Source of the DNA: Branchiostoma floridae
Lineage: Eukaryota > Chordata > Leptocardii > Amphioxiformes > Branchiostomatidae
Reading direction: 5' to 3'
DNA length: 64,000 nucleotides
Assembly: GCF_000003815.2 (NCBI RefSeq)
Contig: NC_049985.1
Coordinates: forward strand, 5,413,545 to 5,477,544
Shown: piece after piece, positions 23,401-35,364 of the stretch
Position numbering within the stretch: the first letter of the stretch is position 1
How the letters are laid out: every line of letters starts with the position of its first letter
Program-made: the position numbers and the translations under genes
The notes under the pieces: model-generated
Told to the model about the DNA's origin: nothing
Seen by the model: only the letters and a program-made list of their open reading frames with translations
Databases searched by the model: none

Positions 23401-24740
23401 AGCTTGCTCATACTGGCTGACCTGTAGTTTTTCACTGCCACCTCTGTTCTCTACGTCAATTGTTACGTTGTAGCTAAATCTATCAACACTACACAAGCAT
23501 TCAATAGATATTGGAAAAGATATTGTAACCTATGCAACGGACGAAATTGCAATGCAAGGTTGACCATACATCCAACTGAAACTGTGATGAATCCTGGACA
23601 ACTCCTCCTGAACATACTGATAACACGCTGCATAAAAACCGGGCAGTGCATGGTTCTACGAATATGATCATCACGGCCATTTGACTGTCAACGTGGCCAC
23701 TGCTTATTGATAAATACAAACAATTTACCAGCCAGGCTGGCTGCCCAGAGTCCTGCATACACGCATTACGTCCTGGGACAGTGCTGTACATTTGCAGTAT
23801 ACATACATGTACATGTAGTACCCTCTTTCACTGTATGTCTACTGGCTTATATTCCATGATCATGATGTCAATATAACTACAAGTCTTAACTGACTTAAGC
23901 TGCCTCCACATATACAATGATTTAGTACACCTTGGATTAATGCCTGTCACAGGTATGGGTATACATTGGCAAAAGTCAACAGCTATTGACCCCCCAAAAG
24001 GTAAGACCATAAGCTTATGCCGTCCTGAGCAAGAAATACGATGTGTAGCAAAAGAACTGACATTGCCTCTTTTACACCAGCTGTGTTTTTAATGGAATAA
24101 TCATGTTTGCTTTGAAGTGGAATGGTTCACTACCATTTCAACATGACCATATATTTGTCTCTGCCCTCTCCCATTACAAGTAACTATTCCTCATGTATTC
24201 TATATGTACATACCCAATAAGGGGCTTATGAATAAATATCACATACAACACTGCCTGATGTAATAACAGTAGTTGGCCTTCCTTCCTGTTGGAATATGCA
24301 TTTATAATAAAATAACTCTCGCAATTTATTTTGAAGGACAGCCTATTCAAATGAGAACTGTGCTTCAAAATCACTATCAATATCACTAATTTAGATGTAA
24401 TAACTCCAAGCCATTCAATCTGTGCCAAATGAATTGCAGGTTTCAATGGTAAACCTGGTTGGTATTATATTCATTCATCATTTCAAACCATTTCATTTTC
24501 AGTGTTGGTTACATGTTGTCCCTGCAAAGATGCTCTGTATATTCCCTGCAGTCGTTATGCCATGAGAATACATGGCCTGAATTCATAAACATGGGTGATA
24601 CAAATATGTCAACAAACATTATCACAGCCCACAAATCTCAACGTCCTTTACCTAACAAAAACAACAAAAACCATTCCAAAAATTTTTAATCTGCATATAC
24701 TATAGTATTACATAGATGATTTTGAATAACAATCAAAAGC
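20423..24740. other. Non-coding stretch
   Basis: Mostly AT-rich. No exon pair, RNA gene or complete transposon termini are recognised. The open frames here (23002-23259, 23095-23283 and others) have no domain or splice support. Confidence 0.35.
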
Positions 24741-24840
24741 NNNNNNNNNNNNNNNNNNNNNNNNNNNNNNNNNNNNNNNNNNNNNNNNNNNNNNNNNNNN
24801 NNNNNNNNNNNNNNNNNNNNNNNNNNNNNNNNNNNNNNNN
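24741..24840. other. Assembly gap (100 N)
   Basis: There are exactly one hundred N bases. A round-number gap usually means unknown true length, so distances across it are not reliable. Confidence 1.
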
Positions 24841-25684
24841 GGTACGGACGCTCTAATCGGTCCTCTGTAGTGTAGTACAATATTACGGCTGGACACTATA
24901 GAAATCCTCCTTAAGCAGACCAGTCCATTTGAATGTGAGGGGGTCTCAGTGTTAGAAACCTACATGTATTGCCTTTAGCTTTTAGCCCTTATTAGACTAT
25001 GTCCTTTCATACACAACGTTAGCTCGCTGCCTAAGCATGTGCATCACGTTGACATCTCTTCTAGATAAAAAGAAAATTCTCTTCTAGTAAAAAGAAAATA
25101 AGATTTGCAATCTCCAAACAAAAATGTCGATGGTAGAATTCCCTATCCTGGATGCCAGCCTGAATGCGCAAGTGGCATGGCTTGTGAGGTGACCTAAATT
25201 CGTGTCGTTCCCAACAGGATATGATTCAGGATACGTCCAGTGGCTCAGCACTGATTGACATCAGCCTGTCAATATTTTACATTACATGCAATGTGATTAT
25301 CTGATGACTGGACCATCATCTATCTGTTATTTAATCAAGACACTGACTTGTCAATTACCTTCCGCAAAGGTTGCTTTATAGTATTAAGTTACAGTTGTTC
25401 TCATCAGAAATATATCTATACATCTTATATAGAATGTATCTAAAGACCTTAAAGACAATAGCACTGTGCATTATTGTAGAATTGCAGCACACGGTTAAAT
25501 CAATAGTTAGTTTTGAGTTTTCGTATACAAAAGAAAATAATATTATTCATATAGTAAAATAATAGCATCATCATACAGATGCGACTTCGGAAAGAAAATT
25601 CATTCTAGACTTATAACCAATCAGCTATAAAGCAAAACCAAAAGGCAATGCTGCTAAAATAAGAGAAAACAGAAATTAAAGGGG

Positions 25685-25868
25685 AAGGTAGCGATAAGTT
25701 GTAAGTTATCCTACACCATGTATATATATATAAATGTTCTTTTTATGTATTGTCTATGTGTTTGTCAGCAGGGCTAGCCCATTGTAATAGCCGTAGGCTA
25801 GTTGGGCAGCCCTGGCTGTGTGTTCGGTGCAGCCAAACCAATAAATAAATAAAAAAAAGGTAGCGATA
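25685..25868 (+). mobile_element. Retroposed fragment (SINE or 5'-truncated LINE) with 12-bp target duplication
   Basis: The body (25697-25856) ends in an A-rich tail with ataaata units followed by eight A. It is flanked by the exact direct repeat aaggtagcgata (25685-25696 and 25857-25868). A target duplication plus an A-rich 3' tail is the signature of target-primed non-LTR retrotransposition, with plus-strand orientation. The body has tagccc/gggctag-like inverted segments. No tRNA- or 5S-type promoter boxes are evident, so a truncated LINE 3' end or a SINE of unknown head are both possible. Confidence 0.82.
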
Positions 25869-27340
25869 GAAATAAGACCCTATTTTTTTTCCTCTGTATA
25901 CGCCCCCTCCAGCAAGGTACCGCATTGATTGATCAGATCAATCTATCAAAAATCTGCAACTGACAAATGAAGTCATGAATTACACAAGTGACCTCCCTGT
26001 TGGTCACCAGTCTGTCAATATTCAATCCATCACTGCAACATCTAATGGAGGTGATCAATTCCTCATTATACTAGACTACCAATCAATGATCAATAAACAA
26101 TCAGTTCCTTATGAAGTATTCAGCAATTCATTAAGGACGTTTAGTATGTAGACTATCCAAGGCCAAGCAGAGGTGGGGTAGGAAATGGTACTGTAAACTG
26201 ATCTATTTTTGCAGGGATTTAATTTTGTGGTGGAAGGGAAAGAAGGGTTTAAATTTGTGTTGGAGCGATCAAAGTGGAAAACCATACAATTAAAAGCACT
26301 GAGAACATTTCATGATTTACATAATAATATTTTCTGATTGGCAGCCAGTAGATAAACACTAATAATTTCCATTCCAACACCTGCTTGAAGATAAACCTAC
26401 TCCTTCAAATCCTTGCTGTCTAACCCCATAACCAATAGAGAACTGGTGGCCAAACAGATACTTTAGAGTGGATCAGCCTCATTGTTAGCAAATAAAAACC
26501 ACACAATAGGATGATTGAGTGTGAATGTCCAGGGTGTGAATTTCCAATCCTATTACAACACTGGGGGCTGTCCCCTAACACCTCACAGCTAATCAGCAGA
26601 ACACAAGAGCTCCTCCCCTACACCTGCCCTGTGTACACAAACACACTGGAGCCACAAAACCCCCATGGAGCAGAGGTGGCAGCTCCTTTCCCGTCAGGCC
26701 TTCTGTGGTCAGAAAACAGATGGATATCAAAGCTGGATATCCAGTACACTGTAGAAGGGGTTTTGCTGACCTCCAACCAATGTTCTGGCAAAATCAACTT
26801 TCAGAAATGCTGATACACATTTGTGACACCTAACAACCTATTGCACCAGGTCTTGTTGCATCATCAGGGCTCGAAATACTGGGGTTTTGTGTACCCAGGT
26901 GCACCCAAAATTGGAGCTGTGCACCCAATTTTTTCTGTGGGTGCACAGGGTACACCCAAATATTTTCATAGGCTTATGGTGGCTGCTGGCTTTCTATACC
27001 AAAACTCGCCCCCACTGCTGGGGTTCCCAGACCCCTTTGAAACAAAGGGTACTAGTTTGATTTTCCTTATTTTTAGTTACTTTGCTTTACAATAACCCCA
27101 TGAAGGTATATATCATTGTAAAGCTAACAATGTGTACTTTCAAGAAATGTTGCATGTATCTACAATTTTATCAGTCATAAGGGTTTACAGTGGCAATAAA
27201 ACAATAAAACACACTTTTTCATTTAACTTGTGTATTCTCCTTTCATATCCTACAATTTAAGCGTGAATTTCTTGACTACAATCTATCTTAAGACTTCTGA
27301 CAACATTTCCTTGCCCATGTGAGAAAAAAAATCATGCAGG

Positions 27341-28047
27341 TATTGCTACAGGTAAGTTAATGATTGGATATTGTCCTTGGTGCTGATTTGCATTTTCTGT
27401 CTAATCACTATTCCTTTAGTGTTGAATAAACTTCACTCTGACACTGTCTGGCAAGTGAAATAAAAGCTTGTTGTACCAATTCAAGCTTACAGTCTCTACT
27501 TTTCATGAGAGTCTATGTTAAGTTATGCGCACCAATTCTATTTATGAATAAAGTCATAAAAAGCAATAAAATGTCCAGAATCTTTCACAATTATCTCTAG
27601 AACACCAGTAAAAAAACTTTTGACATCAGTACAAAGTTCCTAAAGAGTCCCGGGGACATGACAACGATACAAAGGAGGTAAGAAAATCAACAGGTATTGC
27701 TACAGGTAAGTTAATGATTGAATATTGTCCTTGGTGCTGAAGTGAGTATAGTCACTATTCTTGCAGTATTGAATAAACTTTGTTCTGACACTGTCTGGCA
27801 AGTGGAATATAAGCTTGCTGTACATCAAATTAAAGCTTACAGCCCCTATTTTGCTTGAGAGTCTATCTTAAGTTGTTTCCAACTATTTTATTGATCATTA
27901 AGTAATAAAAAGCAATAAAAGGAAGATTTTGTCCACAATCTCTCATACTAAGCTCTACCATACCAGTAAGATAACTTGTGGCAAAAGTACAAAGTTCCTG
28001 AGGAGTTCCAAGGACAAGGCAACGAAACAAACGAGGTAAGAAAATAT
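27341..28047. repeat. Tandem duplication, period 354 bp
   Basis: The segment starting tattgctacaggtaagttaa at 27341 recurs at 27695, and both units end near gaggtaagaaaat. The units are similar but clearly diverged by substitutions and small indels, so the duplication is old. It lies within the CAGGGCTC element. Confidence 0.85.
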
Positions 28048-28084
28048 ATTGCCACTTCCTGAGGGGCCTACGTCATCACTCACA

Positions 28085-28363
28085 CTCGTTCAGGGGCCCC
28101 GGCACGGTCAGCATCCGGCCTCGCACAACTGCCCCCCTCCCCTCGGCCCCGACTGCATACCCGACCCGGTTCCTGGCCTCCCCGGTCCCGTACACGGCCT
28201 TTCGCCCGACCACAGCCATGCCAGCCACGGTCAGAGTCTGTTCCATCCGTCCGACGATTCGCTTTTCTGGGCCCCATGCCTCAATAGCACGCCTAACTTC
28301 CTCACATGTCGTCGTCACATAGTTTCGCTGCTTTCCTTGGAATCTCTGCCCGAATCCGGTAAA
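28085..28363 (-). other. Exon-like coding frame inside the transposon, product unknown
   Basis: A minus-strand frame with no stop from about 28363 down to a donor, AACGAGT|GTGAGT (exon end 28085), is GC-rich and coding-like in composition. It reads QRNYVTTTCEEVRRAIEAWG, PEKRIVGRMEQTLTVAGMAV, then a Gly/Arg/Val-rich stretch. An in-frame TGA closes it upstream. The first in-frame ATG codons are internal (MEQTLTVAG), so an upstream exon or a late start is needed. I recognise no family. It may be a piece of the element's own gene or a captured host exon. Confidence 0.4.
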
Positions 28364-28925
28364 ATGGGATCAGAATCCTTCCATAAAGAGTTCAGTGTGA
28401 ATCTCCAATACTATAAATCGCGGCATTTTTACGTTAGATACCGACATTTTCGGCCGAAAACAGCTAAAAACAGCAAAACAAAACACTTCCGCCAGGATAG
28501 CAGACGACATGACACTCATGAATATTAATTAACCTCGCAAGGGCTTCTGGGATGACGTACTTCCGGTTGCGCAACAGTTCGTTGACCCCTGACCCTTGAC
28601 CCATAACACCCGATACGTAGTTGGGTTCCCGCGGGTACTGCGCGCGAGTGTTACGTACGTATCCTGGACATACCCCCCAAACTACAATAGTGTTGCGCCG
28701 CAAATAGAACATGCATGTGCAACAACACAATTGTAGCGCGCCGCAGGACTAGGGTTAAGATGTCAGTATACTAAGCAAACACCGTATTCTTGACATCTAT
28801 GTGTTAGAAAGATAACAAAATGACTGTCATAGTACTTCTGATTTCTGAAGAGCTCCGTTAAAATTACTAATTTAGTAGGTTGGGTGCACCAGCACCTATT
28901 CCCCAAATTGAATTTTCGAGCCCTG

Positions 28926-30362
28926 ATCATGCATGCTACATGTGCTACATGATTATGCAGTCAAACTTGTACAAGTGGTCACCTCTACATAAATAGAGTA
29001 CATCAATCACCTGGTAAATGTGAACACATCTCGGTGGTGCCTTAGATATTTTTTTTTTCGCATTGCCACATCAATTTGATAAAAATTCTATCTATGTGAC
29101 CACCTGTCCACGTGCACAAAAACTATTCCATATCTACTAAATATTCCAACATGCCTGTTAATGTAGTATATACTATATTTATACTTCACAAAAACTGGCT
29201 CAACATAAATTAAACCCAATCCCAAATACGAAGCAAAAGCTGCTCATAGAATGACAAAATCCTACCATTTTGTTCAAAATTCTCTCCATGGTCGAGGACA
29301 TGCAGCCAGAAATGCACCGTCGGTATGCAGCAAATGCAGTCAAGCGTTTAAATTACCAATCTGCTGGACTTCACGTTGAATTACAGGGTAATTAGCATAT
29401 TCATTGGCACCAAAAACCGTGAAATGCAGAATTTTGCAGTGTTGGCCTACACAACTGGTGTGACTGAATCTACAACCTATACGTACATGTATGTAGGCAG
29501 AAACTGTGCCTCAGCTTCTTTCAAGTATCAAAGACTTCATTTTTGTTCCATAAACGTATTGACACTAATAGCAACAGGTCCATATACATTTGGTACTTGA
29601 ATGATTATGTAAACATGTGTTGAAGAGTTATAGATAAACATTCAGACAAGTGCATTGGTTATCTCGGACAAGCTATCTCTGCCAAATAAGTGTAACTAGT
29701 TTTACAGATCTGCAAATCAACACAATACTGCTGTTAGTCTGCTTAAGATATTGCTGAATCAGTTTTCCATTTAACGGCATAAGTGCTGGGCCATTGACCT
29801 CGCCATCTGAGGCATGGAACATGGCCAACCCTTCAAAGCACTGGCGGCTTTCCAGCAGAAAGGAATAGACATGAACCTGATAAATGCAGGAAATATGGTT
29901 GATGGATTAGTTAGGGGTATGGAGATGAAAAAGCTGTACCACAATGATATGGTCATGGTCATGGTCATGGCCATATCTACTACATAAACATCCTGGTTTT
30001 CACCATAATACTTCACAGCTGTCATGTATATGTTATAAGTATATGTCCAATAAAGTCCCTTATTTATCACAAAGAACAAATGCCAGCACACAGCTTCCAG
30101 GTTTAAAGTTGCAAAATTGCTAATGGCTGTACATTTGTATTTATCTATTGATAGATTAAATCTAACAAATCTGACTATGAAATGCACAATTCTAACAATA
30201 TACAGTGTAAAGCTTATATCCAATAAATTATTGTCTACACACATAAACACTCAAGGCTACATTGTAGACATAACACAAGACATATGAGATGAAATCAAAG
30301 TCTTCCCCATAAAAATGAGGATGACTCAGAAGGCAACTGGCAGTTGTGTGCAACTACTGTAT
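28926..30362. other. Non-coding stretch
   Basis: AT-rich, with a short ggtcat trinucleotide-like run at about 29951-29970. The 159-codon minus-strand frame at 29771-30250 has no recognisable feature. Confidence 0.35.
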
Positions 30363-30579
30363 AATCAAAGAGGGTCTGCATGCTCTTTTCCGTAAGGCAT
30401 AGGCAGGCCTTCCTAATTTCCCGTAAATCGTAGGGAAGCTATTTTATTTTACGTAATTCATAGTGGGATGAAGCGTAAAGCGTTGGTAACCTTCGTGAAT
30501 TTAACGTTAAGCGTAATCATCCATCACAAATTTAGCGTAAATTGTTGTCAGGATCCCCCCATGCAGACCCTCATCAAAG
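30363..30579. mobile_element. Short hAT-like MITE with CGTAA-rich interior
   Basis: The element spans 30371-30571. It starts AGGGTCTGCATG and ends with the exact inverse (CATGCAGACCCT). The flanks are aatcaaag (30363-30370) and catcaaag (30572-30579), 7 of 8 identical, as expected for an 8-bp hAT duplication. Its interior holds at least six variants of cgtaa(a/t)/acgtaa motifs in one orientation, which may be subterminal transposase sites. Confidence 0.75.
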
Positions 30580-31332
30580 ACCCCACACACATAAAGGTTT
30601 GGAATCTTGCCAACTTTAAACCAAAATGGCCTAACAAAAATAGTCCAAGTTCATGTCGGCCAGTCTGCACAATAACAGAACATTGTACAGTACATGTACA
30701 GAAAGAAATTAAGAGGAAATTTCTTTTCTTGTGTCCAAAAAGATTGCTACTTGAACTTACAAACATCTAACTGGCCATTTTTAAATGCGTTCACATGTAT
30801 CAAAACCCACACTAACCCCAAAATGTCTACATTAATATATAGAGCTTCACAGCTGCCTCAACATATACACCCTGCGCTTGACACGATGGTATGGCAAAAT
30901 TTTGCAAGAAAGCACAAACGGACAACATTAAATCAACTAAACGTGTCAGATCGCCTACTTTGACAACCAAATTAGCCATGAAGTTCAGCCATGATAACTC
31001 ACTTGGAATCAGAGTATGAAATTCCATACCAGAACATAATCATTAGTCGCATAATTACTGTGCAAAAACTGGACATAGAACGGCCTAATTTCATACTACT
31101 ACCAACCAGCATCAATGTTAACCAAATGATACAAAATTAAGTTGTCCTAATAGTAATACATGTAGCTAAAGAGGCATTATAGCTAACATCCCCATTGACT
31201 ACAACACATCAATACGTATAGTTCCTAACTGCAGTAGTCATTCAGCTGATACAGATCTCTATAATGCCAATTCTCTGCCCAGTCAGTTGTGGAAGCCAAA
31301 ACATTCATCAGGCTATTTGGGATACAACTTAC
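30580..31332. other. Non-coding stretch
   Basis: I see nothing recognisable. Confidence 0.35.
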
Positions 31333-31437
31333 AGTGACTCGTTTTCTTTGCCTCACCACACACCATGACCCGATTTCAGCACAAACGTAGCAGGGCCCAG
31401 GTTTTCCTACACACGACGTAACAGTTACGCCCTCCAT
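31333..31437 (-). CDS. Candidate first coding exon, minus strand, product unknown
   Basis: The frame runs from ATG at 31435-31437 for exactly 35 codons to a strong donor, GTCACT|GTAAGT (exon end 31333), in phase 0. Residues are MEGVTVTSCVGKPGPCYVCA, then EIGSWCVVRQRKRVT. A phase-0 exit would join in frame to the phase-0 acceptor of the giant CAP-Gly exon (15278) and would give it an alternative N terminus. Alternatively it belongs to an unrelated gene, or the frame is chance. A possible plus-strand first exon starts 470 bp away in the divergent direction. Confidence 0.3.
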
Positions 31438-31909
31438 TTTACGACAGGACTGTTACAGACAGTGGCACAACAGTGCCTGGGATCCATAGCCAACTTGACT
31501 ATAGATACATTACATGCTCTTTGCTGAAGCCAGCAAGTTCTGCAAAACCGATATCTGACCAGAACACAGTGCTTCTTTCTACATCATGCATCATATAATA
31601 TTACCTTCTGGATGCCATGCCAAAGGTCTCCTTCCCAACATCACAGACACGACACCTCGTGTGATTATTCCTGGCCGAACCACGCTGTCTTCTGTCTGTT
31701 CACCAATTCAGCACAAGTCAAAAATAGATCAGAGTTTATAGTAACCCTGAAAGAAGTGTATGAAAACAAAGTGGTACAAGTCTCCCACTGTACTTCCTGA
31801 AACTCCCAGCCAAAGGCGGACCCGGGACAACAAACTGATTCATGTACTGGTACATACACGCCGAGAAAGGAAACGTCTCAGTAAAAATAGCAGACAAATC
31901 GTTTACAAC

Positions 31910-31940
31910 ATGGAGGCGACCTTACAGTCTGTGATGGTCG
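31910..31940 (+). CDS. Candidate 10-codon first coding exon, plus strand
   Basis: ATG in the context caacATGG is followed by MEATLQSVMV and a near-perfect donor, GTCG|GTAAGT (phase 1). The frame would otherwise end after 16 codons. No partner exon was identified downstream, so this is a splice-signal prediction only. Its divergent arrangement with the minus-strand candidate at 31437 would imply a shared promoter in 31438-31909. Confidence 0.25.
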
Positions 31941-34700
31941 GTAAGTATGATGATGATTGAAGGGCATACAAACAAAACATGTTGACTGTAATTCTCCACT
32001 GAAACAACAAACAAAATGAGCACAAACCTCCAGCCACCACTTTAGGTCTGCGACCAGCTATGGTAACTACCAGTGCCTCCTCCCTATCAACATGCCCATG
32101 GTGAGAAAATACCATGTGGAATCAATAACAACATACTCCAGATACCCAGATAGATACATACCCCTTCGCCAAGAAACAGGATACAAATCCAAGGACGGTC
32201 ATAAAAAACGCAACAGAGACCATCACGTTGTCCAAACCCAAAAGAGGCATTTTTTTACATACATTGTATACTAGTATGCATCAGGGTTACCCGGTATGTC
32301 TTCAACAAGTGGTAAAATCTGACTCATTGTGCAAATGTACATCTGAGCGGACTGTTGTGATAGGATGTTTTGACAACTACAGAAGGGACCTGACACTTGG
32401 CACTGGTGACAGGAGATTTCGCACAAGTCAGTGTTTGACAGTAGGTAGATTTATCAATTTGGTCATATTCTCGCTGAGTATGTAGCACCTTCAAGGTCAT
32501 GGCCCCTACAAATAATGGCACATTCCAGATTTAGAAGCATTTCCCCCCAACATCTGAACACAGCTGGTGTGGGCTGTAAAATGTTCTATTCTGGTTTTCG
32601 CTGTAACGTTACCACTGTGTCCTGGATATGACATTGGGGGGAGTGGAAGGGTACCAGGTTATAGCAGGTCATTCCAACAAAAGTTACTGGTTACTTTCAG
32701 TTGGACAGAATGGTAATACATTTGTAATACAGATGGTTAACTGTTGAAGACACATTAAGCTACCATATGCTATAAGAGATAGATCAATGCTATCCTACAT
32801 ATGCTATCCTGCATATATTTATGGGTTAATGGTCATAAACTTGAAAGTTAAAAATGTCTGCAGATTATTTTTGAAGAGGGACACAAAAGAAATGTCAGGG
32901 CCTCATCAGAACTTTATTACCTCATCAGAACTTTATTAACGTGATAAACAAATTTTATTGAACTAATACTGGTATTAAAGTACTTCAGGAATATGATTAT
33001 AAGCTCATTATAAATCACAAATAGACAAGATATCAAAACCAGGCATTCTGCTGCAGTATATATCAAAGCTGCCAGGGGGCCCAAATCTGATTGTACCTAC
33101 CTACCAACATACCATATAATTTTTATATCATCAACATGACCTCTCCAGTTATGCTCTTCAAAAACACACAAACACTGAGCCACTGAAAACATTACCTTCT
33201 TGGCATCAAGTTTAACCTGTATTCAATCTAGAACCTGTTCTCAACCACAGAAATGATTCTAACGGGCCCCTGTGCACTATAAACTTCATTATGCAGCAGG
33301 TCAGGCTGGTGCCAACAAGACTACAGGCCCTACCCACCAAAGCCAGCCAGGCTCCACTGTCTCTACCCCTATGGCTTACCCCACATTCCAACCATGCTTC
33401 TGGTACATGGCATAAACACAACTGGGCTGAGGTCTGCCAGATTTGCACGGGCAGTTATTGGCTTACCAGTGTGTACAAGTACTAATCTTTAAACGATGGG
33501 GTGTATACGGAGATAAGAGAGAATGTTTGAACTGTGTATACACATTAACATCCCATCAAGGATCTTGTATATGTTGTTAACCTGAAAAATCTCATACTTA
33601 AGACTTCAGACATGTTCTACTACACTTAAGTGGTGGTTCCTGAAGAGTAATGGTATTAGACTGAAACTTTGGCATGTGATTTTACAGTAAATGTTGGGGT
33701 GATTATATCTTCGCAGTGACTTCTCATTGCAAATTGAGGTCAATATTACTTATTTGTTTCCAAAGTATTATTACTGTTCAATATTTCAACTGGCAAATTA
33801 AACTATAAAAACCTCCTTTCCCCATATGAAGCAAAATTAATCCCAGCTAAAAATTGTCAAATTTACAGTATCTGCCTAGTAGATCTAGTAAACCTTTTCT
33901 AAATTGGTAACAAATGCCTCATCTGGACCTCCCTAAAAACTGGCCTTGGGCCCTTGGCTCAAATTTTGTAAATGGTTTGACCTACTTTCTAATTGTGAAA
34001 GTCTACTCATATACTGACAAAATACAAAACCATATAAATTCATCATGACAACAATTCATAGATGTACAGTGAAAAGCAAGTTCATACCCAGGTGTTTCGT
34101 AGTACATTTGTACATATGAATTTACTTACCTTTGTGCTGGTTTCATTCCTAGGATGGGAACACATGCGATTTCACCACATTTTAAACTTGAGGTTCAGAT
34201 AACTTGAGACAACAAAATACAGTAGTTATACAACATGTATAAACCTCAAGTGTACATGTAAAATACACACTCAGTTTCCTCATTTGAAGTCCAACAATGT
34301 AGACTACAGACAAATGTACTTAAACCTGGCTCTTACCTAATCACTTGTTGCAACGAAGTCTCCCGACAGCCATTCAAAACCTACTTACACAATTAGCTCA
34401 CAAAAAGTGGTTGTTGGCACAACTTTCATCCTCGCCTAACAGGTTGCTTAGCAACAAAGTGCAATGGTGTGTGTGAGGAATGCAAGTCTGAAGACATTCC
34501 AGAGATGGCTGCCAGCCAAACCGAAACCTTTGGGAAAGATAATGTCCCTTATTCGCACTCTGGGTACTAAGCAACACTGTCTCTAACAGGCAAAAATAAG
34601 ATTTAACATTGCAACACCCTTGACAAGGTGGATGGAGAGCAGCAATCAGACCAAATTTATAACGACTTCCAGAAACATCCAACCCTTGGAAGATAGGGAA
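31941..34700. other. Non-coding stretch with an X-box-like site
   Basis: At 34443-34455 the palindrome GTTGCTTAGCAAC resembles an RFX X-box. Nothing else is recognisable. All frames are short and without splice support. Confidence 0.35.
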
Positions 34701-34828
34701 CAACGGAGGTAGCCTGGTATCCAGCCGTAATATAGCTCCCGAGTCTCTTCTCTCCTCTTTGCAATTACTAACAACAAACAATAGACTCTACAGCCATATT
34801 ACGACTGGATACCAGGCTACAACGGATG
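34701..34828. mobile_element. Palindromic MITE copy B with imperfect 9-bp target duplication
   Basis: The element spans 34710-34819. It starts TAGCCTGGTATCCAG and ends CTGGATACCAGGCTA, the exact inverse. The flanks are caacggagg (34701-34709) and caacggatg (34820-34828), identical at 8 of 9 bases. Subterminal gagtctctt/agactcta parts also pair. It is a sister of the copies at 45448 and 49637. Confidence 0.85.
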
Positions 34829-35256
34829 TTTACCCAGATAGTGAGTGAATGAGTGCAAAGTAGGTTGATGAAGGGTTAGAAATCCAGGTAATAAGATACA
34901 CCACAAATAGCAATTGCTGAAACAACTGGACGTGACTTCCAAAATCAACTGGATGTGATTTCCAAAATCACATTGTAATTGTTAAAATGGGCTCCTAATC
35001 AATGAGTGGGACAGAAAAATTTTTTAACCTGGAGACAACTCTGAAACCTGAGTACCGGGACGTTTATTTTTTTCAGCCTCAAAATCCACCCGGTACGTTC
35101 TTATTTTGGACGGTACGTTTATTTTTTTTCCTGAAAATTGGGCCTTTGCTAAGCCAGGACCCTAAAAGAACTGAAACTTTAGGGGGTTCTGCCCATATTT
35201 TCACGGTATTTTTGCTCAACATTCACTATTTTTCAGGCGAAACTATGACCCAAACA

Positions 35257-35364
35257 TAAGTACCATCCTCCATAATTAGTGGCCACGGCACTGGCTCAAT
35301 CGTTTTGCTTGGTAACCACAAGTGAAAGGATTGAGCCAGCAGTCACTACAGAGGATGGTACTCA
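35257..35364. repeat. Palindromic repeat with GTACCATCCTC arms
   Basis: TAAGTACCATCCTC near the left edge pairs with GAGGATGGTACTCA at the right, and ggctcaatc pairs with gattgagcc inside, so almost all of the 108 bp folds on itself. No clear target duplication is seen. It is probably another MITE family. Confidence 0.6.

Larger units (their letters stand above)
26865..28925. mobile_element. 2.06-kb element with CAGGGCTCGAAA ends, related to the copy at 8895
   Basis: It begins CAGGGCTCGAAATACTGG and ends TTTTCGAGCCCTG. Both ends carry the same gtgcaccca/ggtgcacc subterminal motifs as the 407-bp copy at 8895-9301. The flanks share only atcat on each side. The interior contains a tandem 354-bp duplication (27341-28047) and a CpG-rich block (about 28080-28740) with a coding-like minus-strand frame. 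CAGGG ends suggest hAT. No complete transposase is visible, so it is probably a deleted or composite copy. Confidence 0.72.

Noticed and set aside
26865-28925. Assigning the CAGGGCTC family firmly to hAT
   Set aside because: The termini fit, but none of the copies shows a clear 8-bp target duplication and no transposase is visible, so only hAT-like is stated.
29771-30250. 159-codon minus-strand frame
   Set aside because: Low-complexity composition with a Met-Thr run from a ggtcat repeat, no domain and no splice context.
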